A stretch of DNA of 64,000 bases from NCBI GenBank assembly GCA_964607765.1, contig CAZSNT010000017.1, positions 26,972 through 90,971 of the forward strand, in the 5' to 3' direction. Below are positions 8,519 through 16,517 of the stretch, one piece after another. A model generated the notes under the pieces. That model was not told the DNA's origin. It saw only the letters and a program-made list of their open reading frames with translations, and did not search any database. The number at the start of each line of letters is the position of its first letter. Within the stretch, counting starts at the first letter, position 1. Source of the DNA: CAZSNT01 sp964607765. GTDB lineage: Bacteria; Verrucomicrobiota; Lentisphaeria; Oligosphaerales; JABHEG01. The position numbers and the translations under genes are program-made.

Positions 8519-9766
8519 TCAGGGGGCAAAGCGTTTGACGATGACAACGGAGTTTATTCCTATCATCCCAAACGAATTATTCAAGATCACGTCCAGCTTT
8601 TTGACGGTTCGCGGCTTATCAACGACCAGGTTCGGCAACGCACAGTCAGGATCGAGGTCATCGACATTGATTGTGTGATGGACTGTGAGGTCGTCGAAGC
8701 CCGGCAGGTTGCCGGCCAGTTCCAGGGCGCCGGCGGCCCCCATCGCGTGGCCGATGAAGCTCTTGGTGTTGTTCACATAGGTATCGGGGCAGCTTTCGCC
8801 GAACACGCTGGCCAGTGCTTTGCACTCCTGCCTGTCTCCAGCGGGTGTTCCCGTCGCGTGGGTATTTACCAGATGCACATCGGCCGGTGCCATACCGGCC
8901 TTGCGCAAGGCGAGCTTCATGCACTGGGCCTGTCGCTCCGGATTGGGCAGCACCATGTCCGTGGCATCGGAGTTGATTGCGTATCCTGCGATTTCGCCAA
9001 GGATCCTGGCGCCGCGTTTCTGCGCGTCGACGAGCCGCTCCAGAACGAACACCGCACCGCCCTCCGACACCACGATTCCGTTGCGGTTCAGATCGAACGG
9101 CCTGCTGGCCTTCGTGGGGTCGGCGTGTTCCGCAAGTGCATTCTGGCTCATGAACCCGGCAAAGATGCCGAATGTCTGGATGCTCTCGGACACGCCGCCG
9201 GCAAGAGCGTAGTCCACCTCACCGAGGACGAGCTGCTGCAGGCCCTGAACCAACCCCATGTTGCCCGCCGCACAGGCGGCTCCCACGGTGTAATGCGGAC
9301 CTGTGATCCCCAAGTTGATCGTGATCTCCCCCGCCGGGTTGTTTGCCACCGTCCGAGGGTTGTGGTAGTGGGACCAGAACTTGACGTCGTCGCCGTACTG
9401 ACGTATCTCGTGAATTTCGTTCTCGGTCTCGACATTCCCGTGCTCAGTGATGCCCACGAAAACACCGACGCGTGAGCGATCCAGATCTTCCCACGGCAGC
9501 TTGGCGTCCGCAATCGCCTCACTGGCACAGTACACGGCAATGGATCCGGCCCGGGTCCCGACGCGGAGCTCTTTGCGGGTCTGGTACTTGCGGGAATCGA
9601 AGTGGCACACTCCCGCGATCGTCTCACCGACATGGCGGACCTGGTACTTCTCGACTCCCGAAACGCCGTCGAGCAGATTGCGCCGGAATTCGTCCAGTGT
9701 ATTGCCGTTCGGGGCGGTCAGCCCGACACCGGTGATAACCACGCGGCATTCTCGATCCGACTTCAT
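8519..9766 (-). CDS. Beta-ketoacyl-ACP synthase, KAS II (FabF-like)
   Basis: The 415-residue thiolase-fold enzyme condenses an acyl group with malonyl-ACP. The catalytic Cys165 sits in GAACAAGNMG, His303 in NTHATGTPAGD, Lys335 in NNTKSF and His340 in IGHAMGAAG, so all active residues are present. The N-terminus VVITGVGLTAPNGNT is standard. A candidate promoter lies at 9821-9849. The gene heads a minus-strand cluster with an ACP, methyltransferases and a glycosyltransferase, and it diverges from an OleA/FabH-like gene. That context suggests a dedicated acyl-chain pathway rather than housekeeping fatty-acid synthesis; the second idea cannot be excluded. Confidence 0.9.
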   Translation of the reverse strand: MKSDRECRVVITGVGLTAPNGNTLDEFRRNLLDGVSGVEKYQVRHVGETIAGVCHFDSRKYQTRKELRVGTRAGSIAVYCASEAIADAKLPWEDLDRSRVGVFVGITEHGNVETENEIHEIRQYGDDVKFWSHYHNPRTVANNPAGEITINLGITGPHYTVGAACAAGNMGLVQGLQQLVLGEVDYALAGGVSESIQTFGIFAGFMSQNALAEHADPTKASRPFDLNRNGIVVSEGGAVFVLERLVDAQKRGARILGEIAGYAINSDATDMVLPNPERQAQCMKLALRKAGMAPADVHLVNTHATGTPAGDRQECKALASVFGESCPDTYVNNTKSFIGHAMGAAGALELAGNLPGFDDLTVHHTINVDDLDPDCALPNLVVDKPRTVKKLDVILNNSFGMIGINSVVIVKRFAP

Positions 9767-9820
9767 AGCTGCAGTTCCGGAGTTGACGCCAATTTACGTA
9801 AAGTGAAGAAGGAAGTCATT

Positions 9821-9849
9821 AATATACCTTTGAGCCGGCCTCGGGGCAA
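9821..9849 (-). promoter_or_regulatory. Candidate sigma70-type promoter for the ketoacyl synthase cluster
   Basis: Read on the minus strand, TTGCCC is followed after 17 bases by TATATT. It lies about 55 bases upstream of the ketoacyl synthase ATG, in a locally AT-rich patch. The -10 context GGTATATTAA is nearly the same as the one found upstream of rpsP. Confidence 0.45.
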
Positions 9850-9924
9850 TCAGACTGGCCAAAAAACGGCAAAAACCAGCCGCGTGCTCGCGCTCACTCT
9901 CTGTCGGCGCTTGCACAGTCACCC

Positions 9925-9954
9925 TTGCGTTGACGCCGCGGAAATCTATATTAT
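9925..9954 (+). promoter_or_regulatory. Candidate promoter for the OleA/FabH-like gene
   Basis: TTGCGT is followed after 16 bases by TATATT, or after 18 by TATTAT. It ends about 33 bases before the ATG at 9987. The -35 match is weak. Confidence 0.35.
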
Positions 9955-9986
9955 CACCTTTTGTCTTGTAAGGACGAGGAACTGTC

Positions 9987-11033
9987 ATGCGCTACACTGA
10001 CGTCTGTGTCGAAGCGTTCAGCCACGTTCTCCCCTCTCGCATCGTCACGTCCGAGGCGGTAGAGAAGTGGCTCAAGCCCCTCTACGACCGGCTCCATCTT
10101 CCCGAAGGTCGGCTGGAGCTGATCTCGGGGATCCGCGAGCGTCGCCTCTGGCCTGCCGGCACGCTGCCGAGCAAGGCGAGTGCCGATGCCGGGCGACGCG
10201 TCCTGGAGCAGACGGGGTTCAGCGCGAACGACGTGGACTGCCTGTTCCACTGTTCCGTGTCTCGGGACTATGTGGAACCTGCCACCTCCACGGCAGTGCA
10301 CCGGCTTCTGGGGCTGCCCTCCCGGGCCCTCAACTTCGACATCTCCAACGCGTGCCTTGGTGTGCTCTCCGGTATGCTGATGCTGGCGAACATGATTCAG
10401 CTGGGCCAGGCTCAGGCGGGCCTGGTGGTGTCGGGCGAGAACTCTCAGGCGCTGCTGGACAATACGGTTTCTTGTCTGGTGAACGATCCGGAGCTCACCC
10501 GCCGCGACATCAAGTCGCAGTTTGCGTCTTTGACGATTGGCTCGGCTGCTGCCGCCGTGCTGTTGACCCATCGCTCCTGCAGTCGCACCGGGCACCGCCT
10601 GCTGGGTGGCTGCGCCAGCGCCAACACCACCTACAACCATCTGTGCCAGGGCAGCGCGGACACAGCGATGACAGATGGCAGCAGGCCGCAGATGCACACG
10701 GACGGCGAGGAGCTGTTGCGGCGTGGGCTCGAAGTGGCCGGAGAGACGTGGGCGCTCACGAAAGAGGAATTGGGCTGGGCGGATGACACGGCGGGCACGA
10801 TCTGCTGTCATCAGGTTGGGCGCGCACACCGAGAGCAGCTTTACGCGAAGCTGGGGCTGGATGAAAGCAGAGACTTTTCCACGTTCGAGTTTCTCGGCAA
10901 CTGTGGTTCTGCGTCTTTGCCGGTCACGGCGTCACTGGCCGTGGAGGCGGGCAGGCTGAAACGCCGCGACAGACTGGCACTCCTCGGGATCGGCAGCGGC
11001 ATCAACTGCACCATGCTGGGCGTGGAGTGGTAG
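9987..11033 (+). CDS. OleA/FabH-type thiolase-superfamily condensing enzyme
   Basis: The 348-residue protein is labelled 3-oxoacyl-ACP synthase III in general schemes but matches OleA features. Cys123 is in NACLGVLSGM, His275 in CCHQVGRAH and Asn305 in FLGNCGSAS. Glu97 in DYVEPATST is exactly 26 residues before the cysteine. In characterised OleA the extra glutamate (Glu117) lies 26 before Cys143, and it serves the head-to-head condensation of two acyl-CoAs. RERRLWPAG and SVSRDYVEP are also OleA-like. No oleB, oleC or oleD gene is nearby. AGGACGAGGA precedes the ATG. Its 5' end faces the ketoacyl synthase/ACP cluster, which suggests joint work on an acyl product. Confidence 0.85.
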   Translation: MRYTDVCVEAFSHVLPSRIVTSEAVEKWLKPLYDRLHLPEGRLELISGIRERRLWPAGTLPSKASADAGRRVLEQTGFSANDVDCLFHCSVSRDYVEPATSTAVHRLLGLPSRALNFDISNACLGVLSGMLMLANMIQLGQAQAGLVVSGENSQALLDNTVSCLVNDPELTRRDIKSQFASLTIGSAAAAVLLTHRSCSRTGHRLLGGCASANTTYNHLCQGSADTAMTDGSRPQMHTDGEELLRRGLEVAGETWALTKEELGWADDTAGTICCHQVGRAHREQLYAKLGLDESRDFSTFEFLGNCGSASLPVTASLAVEAGRLKRRDRLALLGIGSGINCTMLGVEW

Positions 11034-11058
11034 CGCCCCCATCCCCCTGTCGCCGCGC

Positions 11059-12096
11059 TCAGTTCACGGGCGTGCTGTAACCCCACTCAAACAGGGCTCG
11101 GACGAGCTCGTTGCGTTGCGTCTGTGAGTGACACTTGGTCACGACCGCAACAAGAACGCGTCCTTCCCGGCTGCATGTTGCCGCTATGCAGTAGCCTGCC
11201 TTTCGTGTGTAACCCGTCTTCATGCCGTTGACACCGGCACAGCCTTCTTTGGGGTTCACCAGACGATTGCGGCTGACAAGCATGAACTTCTTGGGCGTGT
11301 TCTCGCGCAGGTAGCTGAGCCATGTCGAGCTCCAGTGCACCACTCTCTCGTGGTCCAGAAGCGTCGCGGCGAGGAGGGCCAGTTCCAAAGCGCTTCCCTG
11401 GTTCTCGGAGCCCCCGTTCGGGGGCGGCAGGCCGTGGGGGTTGTGGAACTTGAGGGTGTTGAGTCCCAGCTCAGCAGCGCGTGCGTTCATTTTCTGTACG
11501 AACGGCTCCGGTTCGCCGCCACCCACGACCTGTGCAACGAGGAACGCGGCATCGTTGGCACTGAAGATCATGATGCACTTGAGCAGTTCCTCGAGGCTGA
11601 ACGCTTCGCGCGGATCGAGGTAGACCTGGCTGCCGCCAACCAGCGCCGCGTCCTTGGTGACTTGCACGCGTGTGGTCCACTCCAGGTCCGGGCGATCGGC
11701 AATCGCTTCGACAAGGAGTAGGGCGGTCATCATCTTGGTCAACGACGCGATCGCCACGCGCTGCGTCTCGCTCTTGCGCCAGAGAACAGTTCGCCCTGTC
11801 CAGTCGACCAGTATGCCGGTCTGACAGCCCTTGGTCTTGGCCGCGAGCTCCGGGGGCAGACTCACACCCGTCGAATTGGACAGCGAAGGCCGGCCTGCGT
11901 GCGGGGACGACGTGGAATGCGCGGTGGTGCCTGTACCGGCGGCTGACGCCGGCGGTTGCCCCAGTCGGTCCCCGGCCGCCACAATATCCGTGTCCGCGGC
12001 GACTCGCTCCGCGATAGGCTCCAACAGTGCCTGCCACAGCAGGATTGCGTGGCAGACGGCGACGATGGCGGCGATGATGGCTGTGCGGGGTTTCAT
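11059..12096 (-). CDS. D-alanyl-D-alanine carboxypeptidase (S11, DacF-like)
   Basis: This 345-residue penicillin-binding protein trims the terminal D-Ala from peptidoglycan stem peptides. It shows the three S11 motifs: Ser118-L-T-Lys121, Ser179-A-Asn181 and Lys293-Thr-Gly295. An N-terminal helix (AIIAAIVAVCHAILLW) exports or anchors it. A low-complexity Ser/Thr/Pro/Ala stretch from about 40 to 85 separates helix and catalytic domain. The protein ends shortly after the catalytic domain and lacks the long C-terminal domain and amphipathic helix of PBP5. The ATG overlaps the pcnB stop as ATGA, so it is the last gene of the rpsP operon. Confidence 0.9.
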   Translation of the reverse strand: MKPRTAIIAAIVAVCHAILLWQALLEPIAERVAADTDIVAAGDRLGQPPASAAGTGTTAHSTSSPHAGRPSLSNSTGVSLPPELAAKTKGCQTGILVDWTGRTVLWRKSETQRVAIASLTKMMTALLLVEAIADRPDLEWTTRVQVTKDAALVGGSQVYLDPREAFSLEELLKCIMIFSANDAAFLVAQVVGGGEPEPFVQKMNARAAELGLNTLKFHNPHGLPPPNGGSENQGSALELALLAATLLDHERVVHWSSTWLSYLRENTPKKFMLVSRNRLVNPKEGCAGVNGMKTGYTRKAGYCIAATCSREGRVLVAVVTKCHSQTQRNELVRALFEWGYSTPVN

Positions 12097-13364
12097 GCGT
12101 TGTCTGAGCGCCTGTTCCGGGCGCGGCCATGTGCAGGCTTGCGCCGCCTCTTCCTGCGGCGTGTTTCGCGACGCGGTCTGCGCCCCTGCGACGGTGGCGG
12201 CGGGGGCCACGGCTCCAGCAATCCGGCGTCCCACTTGCGGACTTCAACCAGCAGCGCGAACAGCTCCCGGCCGTACTTGTACTCCGGATGGCGCATGACC
12301 CGCTTGCAGGCATGGCCCTTCTCCAGGCGCGGTGCAAGCAGGATGATGTCGCGAACGCGCGCCGTGAAATAGCGGGACACGGGCAGCGGCTCGAAAAAGG
12401 ACCGGATGGCGCGTCGGCACATCCGCTCGAGACCCGCTTGATGATGCCACAGTTCGGGGAGACCTTCGGCCCCCATTCCCCGTGCGGCTGCAGGCAGCGC
12501 CAGCGTTGCCAAAGCCAGGGACTTGGAGGTGGAGTAATTCCCGCACTTGACGCGCCTGTCGCGTTCCCGCAGCAGCGCCCGCAGCAACGCCGATGACTCT
12601 GGACAGCCCCAGAGCTCGGCCAGGTTGGGCCAGAAGTGCTGGAGCAGGCCGTACTTGTTGCATGCCTGCAGTGTGGGCAGTACGTATGGCTGTGCGAGGA
12701 TCTTCAGCAGCTCTTCGAAAAGCCTCGCAGGCGATGCTTTGGCTATCTGGGGCGCCATCTCGTGAAGAGCGGCTTCCAGCGTTTCTTCCAGTGTGAACCC
12801 GTAGTGCGCCACGAGCTTGAGAGCCCTCAGCATTCGGACCGGATCCTCCTGCAGGCGGAGTCGCGCGTCCCCAATCGCCCGAACGATGCCGTTGCGCAGA
12901 TCGCTGATGCCGCCGACCAGGTCGATGATTCCCCGATCACCCACAGGGTCGTAATACAACGCGTTGACTGTGAAGTCCCTGCGCCGGGCGTCCTGTTCCA
13001 GGTTGCCGTAGACGTTGTCACGCCACAGCATGATGCCGTCGTCGTCCTCCCTGGCCCGGCGCTCCTCCGCTGTCGGTTCCCGGCGGAAGGTACTGACCTC
13101 GAAGCAATGCCTGTCCATGTAGACATGGGCGAGGCGGAAGCGTCGCCCGATCAGCCGCGTCTTCCGGCGCCCGAAGGCATCCCGGATGTCCTGAGGCCGA
13201 GCCGAGGTGGCGAAGTCGTGGTCTTTCGGCTCGATCCCGAGGAGCAGGTCGCGAACTGCCCCGCCCACGACATAGGCCTCATGCCCATGGGCGACCAGCC
13301 CTTCAGCGACCGCGCGGACGGCAGGCCGTATCTTGCGTTCGATGGCTTTCTGTTCTGCTTCCAA
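12093..13364 (-). CDS. pcnB: Poly(A) polymerase / tRNA nucleotidyltransferase family protein
   Basis: This 423-residue class II nucleotidyltransferase adds A residues to RNA 3' ends or CCA to tRNA. It shows the head-domain GGAVRDLLLG at 34-43 and the metal pair D48-H-D50, then RRFRLAHVYM, the RRRDFTVNALYYD segment and the RLQEDPVRMLRALKLVAHYGF neck region. The C-terminal 35 residues are proline- and arginine-rich (about 45% Arg/Lys), as in PcnB proteins. The tRNA in this window carries an encoded CCA, which fits a PcnB rather than an essential CCA-adding role. The start is uncertain: the longest frame begins with TTG at 13364, 62 bases inside rnhB, with no clear ribosome-binding site. Confidence 0.85.
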   Translation of the reverse strand: MEAEQKAIERKIRPAVRAVAEGLVAHGHEAYVVGGAVRDLLLGIEPKDHDFATSARPQDIRDAFGRRKTRLIGRRFRLAHVYMDRHCFEVSTFRREPTAEERRAREDDDGIMLWRDNVYGNLEQDARRRDFTVNALYYDPVGDRGIIDLVGGISDLRNGIVRAIGDARLRLQEDPVRMLRALKLVAHYGFTLEETLEAALHEMAPQIAKASPARLFEELLKILAQPYVLPTLQACNKYGLLQHFWPNLAELWGCPESSALLRALLRERDRRVKCGNYSTSKSLALATLALPAAARGMGAEGLPELWHHQAGLERMCRRAIRSFFEPLPVSRYFTARVRDIILLAPRLEKGHACKRVMRHPEYKYGRELFALLVEVRKWDAGLLEPWPPPPPSQGRRPRRETRRRKRRRKPAHGRARNRRSDNA

Positions 13365-14019
13365 AGTAGGGCAATTCCAGCTGTTCGGGAGCCCCGTGAA
13401 GCGCCTGCTTCACAGGGCTGAAAGACTGGCGGTGCACCGGACAGGGGCCCAGACGCTGCAGCGCTGCCAGGTGTGCTGCTGTACCATAGCCTTTGTGCTG
13501 AGCAAATCCATAGCCGGGGAACTGGGCATCCAGTGCGATCATCAGTTCGTCTCGGTACACCTTCGCGACAATGCTGGCAGCGGCAATGCTGACACTTCGC
13601 GCGTCGCCGCGTACGATGAACTCGGCCGGGACGGGCAGGTCCGGTACAGCCAGTCCATCGACCAAGGCGAAATGGGGGAGGGGATCCAACTGGTGCAGGG
13701 CGGTGCGCATGGCGAGGTGCGTCGCGCGCAGAATGTTGATGCGATCAATCTCCCGCGGCTCGACGATGCCCAGGCCGATCTGAATGCCCTGCAGATCCCA
13801 CAGCTGTTCTGCCAAGGCTTGACGCCGGGCAGTTGACAGCGCCTTGGAGTCGGCGACCGGCAGGTCGCACTTTGCGTCGGGGAGTACGACTGCAACTGCC
13901 ACAACCGGGCCGGCAAGAGGGCCTCTCCCTACCTCGTCAACTCCGGCTATCCGACTGAATCCCTTCCCGCGTGCCCGCGTCTCGAAGTGCGTCAGATCAG
14001 TCTCAGACGTGCCTGACAT
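13303..14019 (-). CDS. rnhB: Ribonuclease HII
   Basis: The enzyme cuts RNA in RNA-DNA hybrids and removes misinserted ribonucleotides. The 238-residue sequence shows AGVDEVGRGPLAGPVV (catalytic Asp28-Glu29), VADSKALS, ALVDGLAVP and SIAAASIVAKVYRDELM, together giving the acidic active site, and HKGYGTAAHLAAL near the end. The C-terminal 25 residues after LELPYFGS are a non-conserved tail that overlaps the start of pcnB. It follows rplS in the operon, the common order in many bacteria. Confidence 0.93.
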   Translation of the reverse strand: MSGTSETDLTHFETRARGKGFSRIAGVDEVGRGPLAGPVVAVAVVLPDAKCDLPVADSKALSTARRQALAEQLWDLQGIQIGLGIVEPREIDRINILRATHLAMRTALHQLDPLPHFALVDGLAVPDLPVPAEFIVRGDARSVSIAAASIVAKVYRDELMIALDAQFPGYGFAQHKGYGTAAHLAALQRLGPCPVHRQSFSPVKQALHGAPEQLELPYFGSRTESHRTQDTACRPRGR

Positions 14020-14052
14020 AGTCGGTTTGGGGCGGCCTCAGATGCGGAGATT

Positions 14053-14400
14053 TCAGTTGATGCGGAGTTCGCGGACGCGAGCAGCTTTCCCGACCTGCTG
14101 GCGCAGGTAATACAGCTTGGCTCGCCGCACGCGGCCCTTGCGGACTACCTTGATGCCGGAAACACGGGGCGAGTGCAGCGGAATGACGCGCTCGACGCCC
14201 TGCCCGTAGGAGACGCGCCGGAGCGTGATGCTCTGTGCAATCCCGGCACCGTTGCGGGCGATCACGGTTCCGCGGAAAGTCTGCGTCCGCTCCTTGCCGC
14301 CCTCGATGATGCGCAAGTCCACAGCCAGATCGTCGCCGATGGCGAAATCGGGGAGGTCTGTCTTCAGATTCTCACGGTGAAGTTTTTCGAGTTTATTCAT
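14053..14400 (-). CDS. rplS: 50S ribosomal protein L19
   Basis: This 115-residue protein has family-typical length and sequence. KTDLPDFAIGDDLAVDLRI leads into FRGTVIARNGAGIAQSITLR and the end KLYYLRQQVGKAARVRE. L19 sits at the 30S-50S interface. Its ATG overlaps the trmD stop (ATGA), giving tight translational coupling inside the rpsP-khpA-trmD-rplS operon. Confidence 0.97.
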   Translation of the reverse strand: MNKLEKLHRENLKTDLPDFAIGDDLAVDLRIIEGGKERTQTFRGTVIARNGAGIAQSITLRRVSYGQGVERVIPLHSPRVSGIKVVRKGRVRRAKLYYLRQQVGKAARVRELRIN

Positions 14401-15089
14401 GATTCTGTCTCCGGGCCTAGTTGCAGCAGATCAGGTCGGCGAGACGCCGTACGCAACACTCTCTGTTCCTGCCGCCAGTGTTCGATACTGGCATGGTCTC
14501 CCGACAGCAGCACTTCGGGTGTCCGCATCCCCCGGAATTCAACCGGCCGGGTATACTGCGGATAATCGAGCAATCTGTCAGGTCCGAACGTCTCCTTCTG
14601 TGAAGACTCCGCACACCCCAACGCGCCGGGAAGCAGGCGCACAACGGCGTCGGTCAGGACCAAGGCTGCCAGGCACCCGTTCGTCAGGATGTAGTCTCCG
14701 ATCGAAATCTCCTCGTGGAACAGGATCTGTCTTGCCCGTTCGTCCACGCCTTCATAGTGACCTGACACCAATATCAGGTGCTTCTCGCTGACAAGCCGCC
14801 TGGCTGTGCTCTGTTTGAAGGGCGTGCCCTGGGGCGTCAACAGAATCACCCTTGCTGCCGGTGTCTTCAGTGACTCCACAGCTTCGAACAGCGGCTCCGG
14901 TTTCAGTACCATTCCGGGCCCGCCGCCGTAGGGCCGGTCATCCGCCGTGCGGTGTCGATCGTGGGTGAAGTCACGCAAATCCGTGACGCCTATGTTCACA
15001 ATTCCCTGGTCCTGCGCCCGCTTCAGAATCGATTCGGCGAGCGGGCCGCGGCACATGGCAGGGAACAGAGTGATGATGTCAAGGCGCAT
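14397..15089 (-). CDS. trmD: tRNA (guanine-N1)-methyltransferase TrmD
   Basis: The 230-residue SPOUT enzyme makes m1G37 in tRNAs reading CNN and some other codons, which prevents frameshifting. The N-terminus MRLDIITLFPAM, TADDRPYGGGPGMVLKPEP and the knot segment LVSGHYEGVDERARQ are standard. In the following knot loop the usual GDYVLTGGE reads GDYILTNGC, a change at two normally conserved positions. The gene begins 8 bases after the khpA stop with no obvious ribosome-binding site, so it may depend on coupling. rimM, often placed just before trmD, is absent here. Confidence 0.96.
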   Translation of the reverse strand: MRLDIITLFPAMCRGPLAESILKRAQDQGIVNIGVTDLRDFTHDRHRTADDRPYGGGPGMVLKPEPLFEAVESLKTPAARVILLTPQGTPFKQSTARRLVSEKHLILVSGHYEGVDERARQILFHEEISIGDYILTNGCLAALVLTDAVVRLLPGALGCAESSQKETFGPDRLLDYPQYTRPVEFRGMRTPEVLLSGDHASIEHWRQEQRVLRTASRRPDLLQLGPETES

Positions 15090-15097
15090 CGGAGGGT

Positions 15098-15418
15098 TCA
15101 GTCCAGGATCTCCACGTTGACTTTCTTGCCCAGACGCCCGCCTGCCCCGTTGGCCAAAGCGCGTATGGCTGCGATCGTCTTGCCGTTCTTGCCGATGACT
15201 TTGCCGATATCCTTCTTGGCACAGGCTACTTGGATGCCTACCTGCCGGTCTTTCTCGTCCGCCTTGATCGACACTTCGTCCGGATTGTCCACCAGCGCGC
15301 AGACCACGAACCTGACAAACTGTGTAATCTCCGGTTGCCCACTCGCTTGCGTCTGAGTGCTGGTCTGCTGTTCGCTGCTGTCGGACCCAAAGATCTTCTT
15401 GAGAAACGTCAGAACCAT
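15098..15418 (-). CDS. khpA: KH-domain RNA-binding protein KhpA
   Basis: This 106-residue protein has a single KH domain with the GKNG loop at 77-80 (IGKVIGKNGKTIAAIRAL). Such proteins bind RNA, usually with KhpB, and the gene lies between rpsP and rimM or trmD in many bacteria. A 30-residue Ser/Thr/Gln-rich N-terminal extension (after MVLTFLKKIFG) is unusual for the roughly 75-residue family. Longer in-frame reading upstream lies in the rpsP coding end and was not used. Confidence 0.9.
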   Translation of the reverse strand: MVLTFLKKIFGSDSSEQQTSTQTQASGQPEITQFVRFVVCALVDNPDEVSIKADEKDRQVGIQVACAKKDIGKVIGKNGKTIAAIRALANGAGGRLGKKVNVEILD

Positions 15419-15428
15419 GATTGCCTCA

Positions 15429-15800
15429 CTATTCCTGGGAATCAGCTTCGGCGGCGTCCGCCTCGGCGCTGTCAGTGTCCTCGGCAGCAGTTTCCGGCGC
15501 TGCTTCCTGCTCAGCAGCAATCGGGGCGGCCTCGTCTTCCGTCTGCTTCTTTGCTCCCAGGGAGACGCCGGCCCGGGCTCTCTTGATGATGGCACCGACG
15601 GTCTCGCTGGGCTGTGCGCCGTTGGACAGCCAGTAGTCGACGCGCTCGAGATCAATCTGTTCCGTCTTGTGCCGCGGATCGTAGGTGCCGATGTTCTCGA
15701 TGAAGCGACCGTCACGCGGACTGCGGGCGTCCGCAACGACGATTCGGTGACACGGTGCGTTGCGCTTTCCGGTGCGTCGGAGTCTGATTCTCACTGCCAT
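15429..15800 (-). CDS. rpsP: 30S ribosomal protein S16
   Basis: The 123-residue protein starts MAVRIRLRRTGKRNAP and contains IVVADARSPRDGRFIENIGTYDP and RVDYWLSNGAQPSETV. After residue 90 it carries a 35-residue acidic Ala/Glu/Asp tail that ordinary S16 proteins (80 to 90 residues) lack. GGAGGG precedes the ATG. It is the first gene of the operon running to the D-Ala-D-Ala carboxypeptidase. Confidence 0.96.
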   Translation of the reverse strand: MAVRIRLRRTGKRNAPCHRIVVADARSPRDGRFIENIGTYDPRHKTEQIDLERVDYWLSNGAQPSETVGAIIKRARAGVSLGAKKQTEDEAAPIAAEQEAAPETAAEDTDSAEADAAEADSQE

Positions 15801-15993
15801 GCTCGGATTTCCCTCCTGCCGGCCCACGACATTGGGTCGGGGCCACTCTTTCGCTTGGGTATCGGCGCGTCGCTCGTGTCGACTTCGCAGCGTCTGTCGC
15901 GTGATTTCACTGGCTGCAAAGCAGTGCGGCGCTCAGCAATTGCGCTATACAGAGCGAGGCGCGCCTCTTCGATCTTACGCAAAACGAACCTTT

Positions 15994-16021
15994 AATATAC
16001 CCCGCGGCGTGGCCAGAACAA
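15994..16021 (-). promoter_or_regulatory. Candidate promoter for the rpsP operon
   Basis: On the minus strand TTGTTC is followed after 16 bases by TATATT in the context GGGTATATTAAAGG. Transcription from here would give a leader of roughly 185 bases before rpsP. The leader contains the perfect 12-base palindrome GAGGCGCGCCTC at 15956-15967. No known leader element was recognised. Confidence 0.45.
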
Positions 16022-16026
16022 ACTGG

Positions 16027-16473
16027 TCACGCGTTTCCGGTCAGCTTGCGCTGGAGTTCGATCTGAAACTCCTGCAGGTCTTCGGGAGTGGGTTTGGGTG
16101 AGTCCGGGGCGGGATTCAGCCCCAGTCGGCCTGTGGCGTCGACAAACCACTCGGCCTTGGCACCGGAGGCGAACTCAACGTCGCCGCTCATGGCTGCTCC
16201 GGGCCGGACGAGCTTGCTGAGCGTGACTTGGGTTCCCTTCGGGGTGTCCGCAACGGCGTCGGGGTCGGGGGCAGCCGGGGCAGCGGCGTCTTCAGCATCG
16301 TCGTCCGACTCGTGCTTGGCCCAGTCCACCTCCAAGTCAGCGGCAATGAGCCGCAGATCGAAGTATGTCAGGGTGATGCCGTGCTCGTCAGCGAGCACTT
16401 TCTGTACGTCGGAAAGCGACAGACCTGCATCGAGCTGTTCCGCTATGAAGCGATCTCTCTGCTCAGTGTTCAT
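16027..16473 (-). CDS. Hypothetical small acidic protein
   Basis: The 148-residue product has no family that I recognise. Residues 1-50 look like a helical DNA-binding-like or degradation-tag-like domain (ERDRFIAEQLDAGLSLSDVQKVLADEHGI pattern with a following TYFDLRLIAADLEV helix). Residues 55-80 are an Asp/Ala/Pro linker, and a compact second part follows (VTLSKLVRPGAAMSGDVEFASGAKAEWFVD). It is soluble, with no signal peptide. It sits alone between the ROK-like gene and the rpsP promoter on the same strand. The coding pattern and a clean start support a real gene. Confidence 0.7.
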   Translation of the reverse strand: MNTEQRDRFIAEQLDAGLSLSDVQKVLADEHGITLTYFDLRLIAADLEVDWAKHESDDDAEDAAAPAAPDPDAVADTPKGTQVTLSKLVRPGAAMSGDVEFASGAKAEWFVDATGRLGLNPAPDSPKPTPEDLQEFQIELQRKLTGNA

Positions 16474-16517
16474 TCATTCGGTTCCTTGTTTGCGCAGCTC
16501 CGTATGCCCGGAGCACG

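Noticed and set aside
15956..15967. GAGGCGCGCCTC palindrome as an operator for rpsP
   Set aside because: It is self-complementary but too short and GC-rich to be significant alone in this genome; kept only as a note under the promoter.
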